From RGIG3040 sp964410675 (GTDB lineage Bacteria; Bacillota; Clostridia; Lachnospirales; Lachnospiraceae), in assembly GCA_964410675.1 (NCBI GenBank), contig CAYPIB010000075.1:1-13297 (forward strand): 13,297 bases of DNA, given 5' to 3'. Position 1 is the stretch's first letter. Every line of letters begins with the position of its first letter. The translations under genes were made by a program, and so were the position numbers. Positions 7,608 through 13,297 of this stretch are shown in pieces. The notes beneath the pieces were generated by a model that did not search any database, was not told where the DNA came from, and saw nothing but the letters and a program-made list of their open reading frames with translations.

Positions 7608-7997
7608 ATGATTAATACTGGAAAAGTTGCTGTCTATGATATAGACAGTACTCTATGTAAAAAGAAGTTACCTCATCAATCATACTTGGATGTTGAACCT
7701 ATAGAGGAGGTTTGTGAACATCTTAGACAACTTCATAGATCTGGTGTAAGTATAATCCTATATACGTCTCGCCAGATGAGGACATATAACGGAAATGTAG
7801 GTCAGATTCTTGCTAATACAGCTCCTATATTGTTTGACTGGCTCAACATTCATGATATCCCATATGATGAAATTCACTTTGGAAAGCCATGGTGTGCAGA
7901 AGGATTCTATGTGGATGATCGAGCTTTAAGACCAAATGAGGTTGTAGGTAAAACCTACGAAGAATGCGTTACTTACTTAGAAGAGGTGAGTAAATGA
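7608..7997 (+). CDS. HAD phosphatase of the capsule biosynthesis (EcbF/BcbF) type
   Basis: A 129-residue HAD hydrolase expected to remove phosphate from a sugar- or polyol-phosphate intermediate. Motif I is DIDST with D11 and D13, motif II is LYTSR around T53, motif III is the Lys of GKPW (K93), and motif IV is YVDDR with D103-D104. The stretches SRQMRTYNGNVG, DWLN and GKPWC..GFYVDD..LRP closely match my memory of the capsule biosynthesis phosphatase family (TIGR01689-like, about 125 residues), so length and motifs agree and all catalytic residues appear present. These phosphatases are typically found in polysaccharide loci beside nucleotidyltransferases, as here. An AGGAGGT site lies just before the ATG, and the stop overlaps the next start (ATGA), implying coupled translation. 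Confidence 0.87.
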   Translation: MINTGKVAVYDIDSTLCKKKLPHQSYLDVEPIEEVCEHLRQLHRSGVSIILYTSRQMRTYNGNVGQILANTAPILFDWLNIHDIPYDEIHFGKPWCAEGFYVDDRALRPNEVVGKTYEECVTYLEEVSK

Positions 7998-8737
7998 AAA
8001 TAATCATTACCATGGCAGGAGCAGGAAGTAGATTTAAAGATGTTGGTATAGACAAACCTAAGCATGAAATTATAGCTAGAGGTAAAACTCTGTTTGAATG
8101 GTCTATGTTGTCTTTATCTGAATTTTTCAATAAGGCAGAATTCATCTTCGTAGTTCGTAAAGGTAATTGGGATGAAGTTACGTTGGCTGATACTTGTCGA
8201 AAGTTGGGTATCAAGGTTTTCCAAACCATTGTAATTTCTGAATTAACAAATGGACAAGCAACTACGGTTTTACAAGCTAGAAAAGCATTCACATCAGATG
8301 AAGATTTTCTTGTATATAATATAGATACAGCTGTAACTCCTGGTTTGATAAAGCCAGAACAAATTCCTTCTGATAAAGAAGGTCATATCATATGTTTTAG
8401 GGCAGAAGGAGATCACTGGTCATTTGTACTTCCAAACTCAGAGAATCCAAATTTAGTATGTAAGGTCTCTGAAAAGAAACGTATCTCAGATTTAGCAACA
8501 ATCGGTCTCTATTATTTCAATAGCTTCACCATGTACGAAGAGTTGGTTCACACATTCGGATCAAGGGTTAAAGCAGAATATGGAGAAATTTACATAGCTC
8601 CACTATACCAACACTTGTGTAAGGATTGGAGAATGCAAGTATCGTGGAGTGAGGTTCCTGTCGAAAGCGTATGTTGTCTCGGGAAACCTGAAGAAGTTAT
8701 AGCTTTTGATCCAGAATATATGAAATACAATAAATGA
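7994..8737 (+). CDS. Sugar-phosphate-type nucleotidyltransferase (canonical motifs)
   Basis: A 247-residue enzyme that would join an NTP and a phosphorylated compound to make the activated donor and pyrophosphate. It has the full signature at the N-terminus, MAGAGSRF at 7-14, then DKPK with the substrate-contacting Lys near 20-23, and YNID around 108-111 for metal binding. This N-terminus resembles cytidylyltransferases of Campylobacter capsule loci such as Cj1416, known to activate phosphoglutamine; that match is from memory, so the nucleotide and substrate here are not determined. It overlaps the HAD gene by 4 bases. Unlike the fused domain upstream, this one looks catalytically complete and probably provides the main activity. 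It closes the donor cassette. Confidence 0.87.
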   Translation: MKIIITMAGAGSRFKDVGIDKPKHEIIARGKTLFEWSMLSLSEFFNKAEFIFVVRKGNWDEVTLADTCRKLGIKVFQTIVISELTNGQATTVLQARKAFTSDEDFLVYNIDTAVTPGLIKPEQIPSDKEGHIICFRAEGDHWSFVLPNSENPNLVCKVSEKKRISDLATIGLYYFNSFTMYEELVHTFGSRVKAEYGEIYIAPLYQHLCKDWRMQVSWSEVPVESVCCLGKPEEVIAFDPEYMKYNK

Positions 8738-8749
8738 GGTGGTGTTTGG

Positions 8750-9067
8750 ATGCAAAGAAATGAGCATCTTTTACAAGAATTAAAATTAATAGGGTTTGAT
8801 GGAATGTGTACTTTATGTACTGATGGAGGTTTACGAATAAGTGATGATAGGAATTTTGCCTATATTCCTAATTCTGCACCTGCTATTGGGGATACAGCGT
8901 TATTATCTATTGTAGAGACGGCATGTGATAATATGCATAAAAAACAATTCGCTGTCTTGAAAAATAACCTGCCAAGAATTCTATTCCAGATAGATCCATT
9001 AAGTTTCAAATGGTTAAAGGTTTTAAGATCTTTAAAAGGTGTGAAGAGAAACAGTAAGGTGTGTTGA
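8750..9067 (+). CDS. Small unidentified protein
   Basis: A 105-residue protein I do not recognise. The start is the ATG at 8750, with GAGGTGGTG upstream. Two cysteines occur close together (MCTLC, near 19-23) with no matching second pair nearby, so a zinc site is not supported. The C-terminus is basic (RSLKGVKRNSKVC), which might suit nucleic acid binding, though this is only composition. No signal peptide or membrane helix is evident. It lies between the donor cassette and the sigma-like gene, with 12 bases before it and 35 after it, so it is probably in the same transcript as the cassette. A real gene is likely from ribosome binding site, codon pattern and spacing. Confidence 0.65.
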   Translation: MQRNEHLLQELKLIGFDGMCTLCTDGGLRISDDRNFAYIPNSAPAIGDTALLSIVETACDNMHKKQFAVLKNNLPRILFQIDPLSFKWLKVLRSLKGVKRNSKVC

Positions 9068-9102
9068 CCTAAATTAAATAAAACTGAAAGGTAGATTCTA
9101 AA

Positions 9103-9753
9103 ATGCTTAATGAAGTAACTGAACTAGCGTATATGTGGTTAAACTCCTGGGAAGTTGTTCCACTGGTCCAGAAAAGACCAGAGAAAATAACTCGTATAGG
9201 AATCCTAAATGAAGGTTATACACAAAAATATGTAGATCGACTGTTTTCTATGATGCTAGAGAAATTGCTCCCTAAACTACGGAGAGCAATCTCAAGAAAT
9301 CTTGATAGTTTTTACACAATGAATGAAGCATTACAGGATTGTAGAGAGCGTATTTATTACTATATTCTGGCGACATGGAAACCAGAGATACAACCTAATT
9401 TTGAAAGGCAAGCCTGTCTTTCATGTGATACATGGACACGGACTGTGATACGGAATATTCGAAATAGGAATTCTAAAGAAACTCCGATAGAAGTTACGGA
9501 GTCTACAGGGTCTAATTCCAACGTTATAATCGCAGTCAAGACAGATATGTTGCAGACTACTCCTGATTTATACATAGCTGAACTTCCAATAGAAATTCAA
9601 GAGATAGCTGCGTTCTTAATTGATAACTATAATCTATCAAAAGTAGAGTTAAGGAAATCAGCTATGCAGAAATTCGGTTTTAAATCTAGGGATTATGACC
9701 GAGCTATACTAAATATTAAAACATTTATGATCGAAGGAGAATTTGCTTTATGA
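9103..9753 (+). CDS. Possible divergent sigma-70-like transcription factor
   Basis: A 216-residue protein whose layout recalls small phage or ECF-type sigma factors. Residues about 72-120 (YTMNEALQDCRERIYYYI, then WKPEIQPNFERQA and TVIRNIRNRN) resemble sigma region 2, where a helix contacting core polymerase is followed by an aromatic-rich -10-recognition helix. After a polar linker at about 125-155, residues 156-205 (ELPIEIQEIAAFL, then LSKVELRKSAMQKFG) could be a region-4-like helix-turn-helix. There is no strong signature, and other HTH proteins would also fit. GAAAGG lies 11 bases before the ATG. The end overlaps the hydroxymethylase start (ATGA), linking the two genes. If it is a sigma factor it would direct middle or late phage transcription. 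The gene is certain, the function tentative. Confidence 0.5.
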   Translation: MLNEVTELAYMWLNSWEVVPLVQKRPEKITRIGILNEGYTQKYVDRLFSMMLEKLLPKLRRAISRNLDSFYTMNEALQDCRERIYYYILATWKPEIQPNFERQACLSCDTWTRTVIRNIRNRNSKETPIEVTESTGSNSNVIIAVKTDMLQTTPDLYIAELPIEIQEIAAFLIDNYNLSKVELRKSAMQKFGFKSRDYDRAILNIKTFMIEGEFAL

Positions 9754-10451
9754 ACAATTCACAAATATATCTAGAACAGCTTTTAATGCCTCTTTTGGAG
9801 AAATACAAGAAGAAGGAATTTGTTCACATAGGAGACTATGATCTTGTTGAAACAATTGATGCTCATGCTACACTGTCAGGGGATGAAGCGTACACTCTTA
9901 ATGTCTTTGATGTTATAAAGACAGAAGAGTCTTATGTTGAAAGGGAACTTAATTGGTATCTCTCTGAATCACTTAATATCAATCCAGATATGTCAGATAT
10001 TAAGATTTGGGCTCAGACTGCAGATGAAGATGGTTTAATAAACTCAAATTATGGTTGGTGTATTTTCTCAGATCAGAATTTCAACCAGTATAAATCAGCT
10101 GTTGAATTTCTGAAGAAAGATCGCCAGTCAAGACAATCCACATGTATCTACACAAGACCTTCTATACAGCAAGACTGGAATAAGAATGGTCGCTATGATA
10201 TGATATGTACGTTTGCAACACAACATTTAATTCGTAATGACGAATTACATTATATTGTAAATATGCGTAGTAATGATGCAATATATGGTTTCAAGAATGA
10301 CTTTGCTTGGCACTATTATGTAGCAAATAAGATGAGTGCGGAACTCGGATGTAAGAAATGTCATATACATTGGAATGCTGGCTCTTTCCATGTGTACTCC
10401 AGACACTTTAAACTGTTAGATAAGTTGATTGCTAAGATGGAGGAGAAATAA
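9750..10451 (+). CDS. Deoxycytidylate 5-hydroxymethylase (T4 gp42-like)
   Basis: A thymidylate-synthase-fold enzyme expected to convert dCMP to 5-hydroxymethyl-dCMP using methylenetetrahydrofolate. It matches T4 gp42 closely by recall: RELNWY (65-70), NSNYGW (98-103), SRQ with R128, YTRPSIQ (134-140), catalytic Cys C153 in DMICT (T4 C148), VNMRSND (170-176), GFKNDFAW (180-187) and HVYSRHF (214-220). The residue after N183 is Asp (D184), matching T4 D179, which selects cytosine; thymidylate synthases have Asn there. So dCMP rather than dUMP is the likely substrate. At 233 residues it is slightly shorter than T4's 246. Start overlaps the upstream stop, and its stop shares one base with the next ATG. 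No dCTPase or dNMP kinase is seen nearby. The HMase call is strong; cytosine specificity is good inference. Confidence 0.93.
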   Translation: MNNSQIYLEQLLMPLLEKYKKKEFVHIGDYDLVETIDAHATLSGDEAYTLNVFDVIKTEESYVERELNWYLSESLNINPDMSDIKIWAQTADEDGLINSNYGWCIFSDQNFNQYKSAVEFLKKDRQSRQSTCIYTRPSIQQDWNKNGRYDMICTFATQHLIRNDELHYIVNMRSNDAIYGFKNDFAWHYYVANKMSAELGCKKCHIHWNAGSFHVYSRHFKLLDKLIAKMEEK

Positions 10452-10828
10452 TGGGAATTAGTCCAAGTCCAAAAAGATATAAAGAATTTAAACAGATTCT
10501 TGAGTCAGGTAAGAAGATATCCTTAAAACATAGGCAAGAATTAGAATCTGCTATTGCTGCTTATGAGGGTGTTAGTCAAGAGATTAAGGATGTTAGTCAA
10601 GAGATTAAGGATGGTATTTGTTTTGCTGGAACTCTGTTAAGAAACAAGCTTGAAATTGAAGAACATATTTCAAAGATTGGTTTATTTAGACAGATATTTC
10701 CTGATGAGTCTACTAAATGGCTTGTATTGGGTAAGAATCCGAGTAATAAAAAGATAGAACAAGCAGATACTTTAGGAATTCCAATGGTTTCTGAAGAAGA
10801 CTTCTTTACCTCGGAGGAGGTCAGATAG
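10451..10828 (+). CDS. Stand-alone BRCT-domain protein
   Basis: A 125-residue protein. Its C-terminal half (about 55-119) looks like a complete BRCT domain of the type found at the end of NAD-dependent DNA ligases and in RFC large subunits: ICFAGTLL opens it, KWLVLGKNPSNKKIEQA at 89-105 follows, and IPMVSEEDFF (110-119) closes it. Such domains bind DNA ends or proteins, so a replication or repair role fits. The N-terminal 40 residues are charged and helical. Between them VSQEIKD is repeated twice in tandem (41-47, 48-54), encoded by an exact 21-bp duplication. Its ATG shares one base with the preceding stop. No ligase or exonuclease catalytic part is present. BRCT is a good call; exact role is unknown. 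Confidence 0.78.
   Translation: MGISPSPKRYKEFKQILESGKKISLKHRQELESAIAAYEGVSQEIKDVSQEIKDGICFAGTLLRNKLEIEEHISKIGLFRQIFPDESTKWLVLGKNPSNKKIEQADTLGIPMVSEEDFFTSEEVR
10571..10612 (+). repeat. Exact 21-bp tandem duplication inside the BRCT gene
   Basis: Two identical 21-base copies, 10571-10591 and 10592-10612, encode VSQEIKD twice in frame just before the BRCT domain. Lack of divergence, even at synonymous positions, suggests a recent event such as replication slippage. Confidence 0.95.
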
Positions 10829-10829
10829 T

Positions 10830-11579
10830 ATGAATCTTAGAAGTAGTCGAAATATAGGTCCTAAATACATAGGAAGTTCTAGTTTTGGGAAATTAAATGA
10901 TTCCCATGGTGCTGCTCTTTTATCTAGAGACGGGATTCTATATCCTGCTCTTCCTTATAAAGAAGGTAAATCTATCCACCCACCTGTTACAGAATCTGGA
11001 CAAGAAGATGAGTTCAGAATGCTTTTAGATTGGTGTGTTCTTAATCAACTTAAGGGTTCGTGGGTAGAGGGATTCAAGAGGACCTGGACAAGTCACATTA
11101 TACTAAGTTATTTTCTAGAAGAAGGTGAATTTCCAGATTCTGAAGAAGCCTCAGAAGAAGCAGAAATTCCTATAGATCCTGTTGTAATAGATCGTATGAA
11201 GGAACTATACGAAGGTGAATCGGTGGAGAAGCTAGACAAATTTATTCAAGAATTCTATATGTCAGCTTTAAGATATGAAAATAATCTAATTAATTGGTAT
11301 GTTCAGAATTTTGTAAGAGTTCGTGCAGGTGGTCAATATAAATACCAAGGAGAAGAACTTGTTTACTTTAGAATCTCTTCTAAAGGATTTGACTGGACTT
11401 CTGTTATAAAGAAATTCTGTGAAGAATTTTTTGGTTTGAATTCTAAGCAATATATTTGGGTTGGACTTGATTCAGATAATAGACGATCTGAGAGACGGTA
11501 CTATGAAGGAACTGTTCAAGATCTATTAACTGAAAATCTTGAACATGAGGTTTGGGCATCTTCTAAACCATGGAAATAG
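10830..11579 (+). CDS. Unidentified acidic-linker protein
   Basis: A 249-residue soluble protein I do not recognise. It starts at the ATG at 10830, with GAGGAGG about 10 bases upstream inside the end of the BRCT gene, and a 1-base gap separates the genes. Residues about 97-115 form a strongly acidic low-complexity linker rich in Glu, Ser and Asp, dividing the protein into an N-terminal part rich in basic and aromatic residues and a larger C-terminal part. The latter has many Tyr, Trp and Phe (YVQNFVRVR, FDWTS, QYIWVGLDS). No nucleotide-binding or metal-binding motif stands out and no membrane segment is seen. Context suggests replication or DNA metabolism, but this is position only. Confidence 0.7.
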   Translation: MNLRSSRNIGPKYIGSSSFGKLNDSHGAALLSRDGILYPALPYKEGKSIHPPVTESGQEDEFRMLLDWCVLNQLKGSWVEGFKRTWTSHIILSYFLEEGEFPDSEEASEEAEIPIDPVVIDRMKELYEGESVEKLDKFIQEFYMSALRYENNLINWYVQNFVRVRAGGQYKYQGEELVYFRISSKGFDWTSVIKKFCEEFFGLNSKQYIWVGLDSDNRRSERRYYEGTVQDLLTENLEHEVWASSKPWK

Positions 11580-11615
11580 TGTGTGCGTTAAGTTAATAGT
11601 AAAGGAGGATTTGCT

Positions 11616-12113
11616 ATGAAACTTAATGAAAACTTCCGTGGAGAATTGAGACCTGGTTATCGCAGGCAATATATTTTAGGAGGTCGTGCTGTCGTAACCT
11701 TAAGCCAGAAAGACCCTGACGGAGAGAAACACCGTACATACTTTATACGAGAAACTCCAGATAGTAAAGAACGAGATTCACTCGGTAACATGTCGTCCCT
11801 TGCAGGAGGGACGTGGATTGAAACACTATACTCGAAGAAGTTTTTCGTTAAGGTTCTTGTTGTTGATTCCTATATGTACATAGGAATGCTTGAATTGAAG
11901 AATGGGGACTTAATCTTTAGGATTACAGCTAAATCTTATAGAGATGTGAAAGCTATTAATGGGTTTAAATGGTTGCTTAAACACTTAGAGCAAGATTTTG
12001 TTGAGAAAGTTCGTCTTTACCACGAAGGTATTTGTTCTAGGTGTGGTAGAGGTCTTACCAATCCAGATAGTATAGAACGTGGAATAGGTCCCATTTGTAT
12101 CGGACTAATGTAA
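11616..12113 (+). CDS. DUF6011-like zinc-ribbon protein
   Basis: A 165-residue protein of unknown role. The C-terminus carries a probable metal site: H136, C140, C143 (HEGICSRCGRGLT) and C161 in GIGPIC, a pattern that matches, from memory, the DUF6011 family (C-x2-CGR-x-LT-P-S ... GIGP-C) common in phage and actinobacterial proteins. The N-terminal part contains LGGRAVVTLS and TYFIRE and may form a beta-rich domain of its own. Start is the ATG at 11616 after an AAAGGAGG site, and a 36-base gap with no hairpin precedes it. The stop overlaps the Shine-Dalgarno of the next gene. Function, including any nucleic acid binding, is unknown. Confidence 0.75.
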   Translation: MKLNENFRGELRPGYRRQYILGGRAVVTLSQKDPDGEKHRTYFIRETPDSKERDSLGNMSSLAGGTWIETLYSKKFFVKVLVVDSYMYIGMLELKNGDLIFRITAKSYRDVKAINGFKWLLKHLEQDFVEKVRLYHEGICSRCGRGLTNPDSIERGIGPICIGLM

Positions 12114-12125
12114 AGGAGGTCTTGT

Positions 12126-12686
12126 GTGAAAATATTTACTGATGTTGACGACACAATACTTGATCTTTCAGGTAAGTGTGTACAGTTAGCAATGAAAGAA
12201 CTCTCTCTAGGAATTCCTAGTTGGATGAAGTTATGTAGACGGAGAAAGGTATATAAGTTTGAGGATATACCAGATTCCCATGAACTTTCATTTATGAAGG
12301 ATCTTGCAAAGAAGTATTACAGGGATCCAGATTTCTACTCTAAGTATTCAATCCAGCTTATTCGTACGCCGATAATAGAACTTCTTGATAACCCTAAATC
12401 TGAGGTAACTTTTGGTTCAGTAACTCTTCCTCAAAATGTTGAATCAAAGAGACAATGGTTAAAGTATATGTTTCCTGATCTTCCTGAGATTAATTTTCTT
12501 GTCTTCTCTTCTACAAGAGATAAGATAGATTATCTAAAGAAGAATGTGTCTACATATGATTTCTTTTGTGATGATCAATTAGGAATTCTGCAAGAAGCTG
12601 GAATTCCTGCTGAAAAGTCAATCTCTCTTAATCGGGGTTATATTAATCCCGTAGGTGGAGAAATAATATATGAGGTGGTTTGTTAA
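12126..12686 (+). CDS. HAD hydrolase resembling 5'(3')-deoxyribonucleotidase (NT5C type)
   Basis: A 186-residue HAD protein likely to act on nucleoside monophosphates. Motif I is FTDVDDT with D6 and D8, a motif II candidate is T95 (VTFGS), ESKRQWL with FPDLP around 106-120 matches the helix seen in NT5C proteins, motif III is probably K133 (STRDK), and motif IV is D149-D150 (FFCDDQ). The start is GTG, 5 bases after AAAGGAGGT (12112-12120); no in-frame ATG fits better. Length suits the NT5C group. Dephosphorylating a dNMP would fit a phage that alters its nucleotide pool, but substrate is inferred. The stop abuts the next ATG. Confidence 0.75.
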   Translation: MKIFTDVDDTILDLSGKCVQLAMKELSLGIPSWMKLCRRRKVYKFEDIPDSHELSFMKDLAKKYYRDPDFYSKYSIQLIRTPIIELLDNPKSEVTFGSVTLPQNVESKRQWLKYMFPDLPEINFLVFSSTRDKIDYLKKNVSTYDFFCDDQLGILQEAGIPAEKSISLNRGYINPVGGEIIYEVVC

Positions 12687-13297
12687 ATGTCAAAGATTTT
12701 GAAAAGTCTACTTAAATTGAGTGATCCATCTGAATATGAATCTGAATTTAAGAAACACTTCAGTGAAGCAGCATCTTCACTGGGATATCCAGAAGAGTGT
12801 ATTTCTAATTTCTTAGGGTGGTTAGAAGAAACGGATTTCTTCATAACTTCTGCGTCTACTAGATTTCATCATTCTTATGAAAGAGGACTGTTAGAACATT
12901 CTCTTGAAGTAATGTGTAAAGCTCAACAATTAGCTACATCAACAGCTTATGCTGGTTTATCGAAAGCTGAGATCACTATTGCAGCACTCTGTCATGATCT
13001 CTGTAAGATTGGTATATATAAGCCTGGAACAAGAAATGTAAAGAATGAACTAACAGGTACATGGAATAAAGTAGCTTGCTATTCCCCATCACAAGCAGCT
13101 TTGCCTTTTGGACACGGAGAACTTTCAGTATTAATGCTGTTCCAGCACTTTGCACAAGTATCCGATGATATCATTCTAGGAATCCGATACCATATGGGAA
13201 CTTTCTGGGTTCCAGATGAACTTAAAGGACAATATCGAGAAGCTTGTACAAAATCTCCAATGCCTTTATTACTCTTTGTTGCTGACATGATGTCAAG
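12687..13297 (+). CDS. HD-domain phosphohydrolase, truncated by window end
   Basis: The frame is open from the ATG at 12687, just after the previous stop, to the last base, giving 203 visible codons and no stop. Metal ligands of an HD domain appear in order: H71 (LLEHSLEV), H103-D104 in CHDLCKIG, H143 (GHGE), H169 (RYHMG) and D200 (VADMM). This pattern fits phosphohydrolases acting on nucleotides or similar phosphoesters, and the neighbouring nucleotidase-like gene supports a nucleotide role. A second-messenger or dNTP hydrolase is possible but not shown. A GAGGTGG site lies about 9 bases upstream. The 3' end is missing, so length and any further domain are unknown. Confidence 0.85.
   Translation, partial: MSKILKSLLKLSDPSEYESEFKKHFSEAASSLGYPEECISNFLGWLEETDFFITSASTRFHHSYERGLLEHSLEVMCKAQQLATSTAYAGLSKAEITIAALCHDLCKIGIYKPGTRNVKNELTGTWNKVACYSPSQAALPFGHGELSVLMLFQHFAQVSDDIILGIRYHMGTFWVPDELKGQYREACTKSPMPLLLFVADMMS

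Noticed and set aside
7969..8292. Open frame on the - strand opposite the nucleotidyltransferase
   Set aside because: It is antisense to a gene with complete family motifs, encodes nothing recognisable and has no convincing ribosome binding site. The same applies to - strand frames at 748-1011, 1662-2009, 7262-7510, 9360-9575 and 13079-13288.
9164..9182. Short stem CTGGTC / GACCAG
   Set aside because: A 6-bp stem inside the sigma-like gene with no flanking signal.
9750..10451. Reading this gene as thymidylate synthase
   Set aside because: Asp (D184) replaces the Asn that thymidylate synthases use to select uracil, and motifs match T4 gp42 more closely throughout.
11794..11813. 7-bp inverted repeat CGTCCCT / AGGGACG
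   Set aside because: It lies in the middle of the DUF6011-like coding region, has no T-tract and no gene end nearby, so it is probably chance.
12633..12651. Hairpin CGGGGTTA / TAATCCCG
   Set aside because: It is 35 bases before the nucleotidase-like stop, but is followed by TAGGTGG rather than T residues, and the next gene directly follows, so a terminator is not supported.

Overview
The window looks like part of the genome of a large, probably virulent, tailed phage that infects a Firmicute. The genes are tightly packed, mostly overlapping by 1-4 bases or separated by short gaps. All but one are on the + strand, base composition is AT-rich (about 35-38% GC by eye), and nearly every start has a strong Shine-Dalgarno sequence of the AGAAAGGAGG type. 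A SpoIIID-like regulator and a RecU-like resolvase point to a spore-former or close relative as host. No structural, tRNA, CRISPR or transposon genes are visible, and no stretch longer than 300 bases lacks a gene.

Layout. (1) 1-2776: replication and recombination operon with an unidentified partial gene, a RecA/UvsX-type recombinase, an RFC/DnaX-type clamp loader that starts inside the recombinase gene, and a SpoIIID-like helix-turn-helix protein. (2) 2751-3257, - strand: a lone RecU-like Holliday junction resolvase gene converging on that operon. It carries, antisense, a hairpin that could terminate the + operon. (3) 3320-5059: SNF2-type helicase with a HARP-like N-terminus, behind a possible divergent promoter. 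(4) 5084-8737: a four-gene cassette with a GT-A glycosyltransferase, a nucleotidyltransferase fused to a choline-kinase/APH-type kinase, a HAD phosphatase of the capsule (EcbF/BcbF) type, and a second, canonical nucleotidyltransferase. (5) 8750-10451: a small unknown protein, a possible divergent sigma factor, and a protein strongly resembling T4 gp42, deoxycytidylate 5-hydroxymethylase. (6) 10451-13297: a BRCT protein with an internal tandem repeat, an unknown acidic protein, a DUF6011-like zinc protein, a 5'-deoxyribonucleotidase-like HAD protein and a truncated HD-domain phosphohydrolase.

How it may fit together (inference). The most interesting reading is a DNA hypermodification pathway. 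The hydroxymethylase would make 5-hydroxymethyl-dCMP. The kinase, phosphatase and nucleotidyltransferases would build a nucleotide-activated sugar or polyol, and the GT-A enzyme would attach it to 5-hydroxymethylcytosine in DNA. Classical Bacillus phages such as SPO1 use hydroxymethyluracil, and T4 uses GT-B glucosyltransferases, so this combination would be unusual. A rival reading is that cassette (4) alters host surface glycans and is unrelated to the hydroxymethylase. The nucleotidase-like HAD and HD proteins could adjust nucleotide pools, but their substrates cannot be read from sequence.
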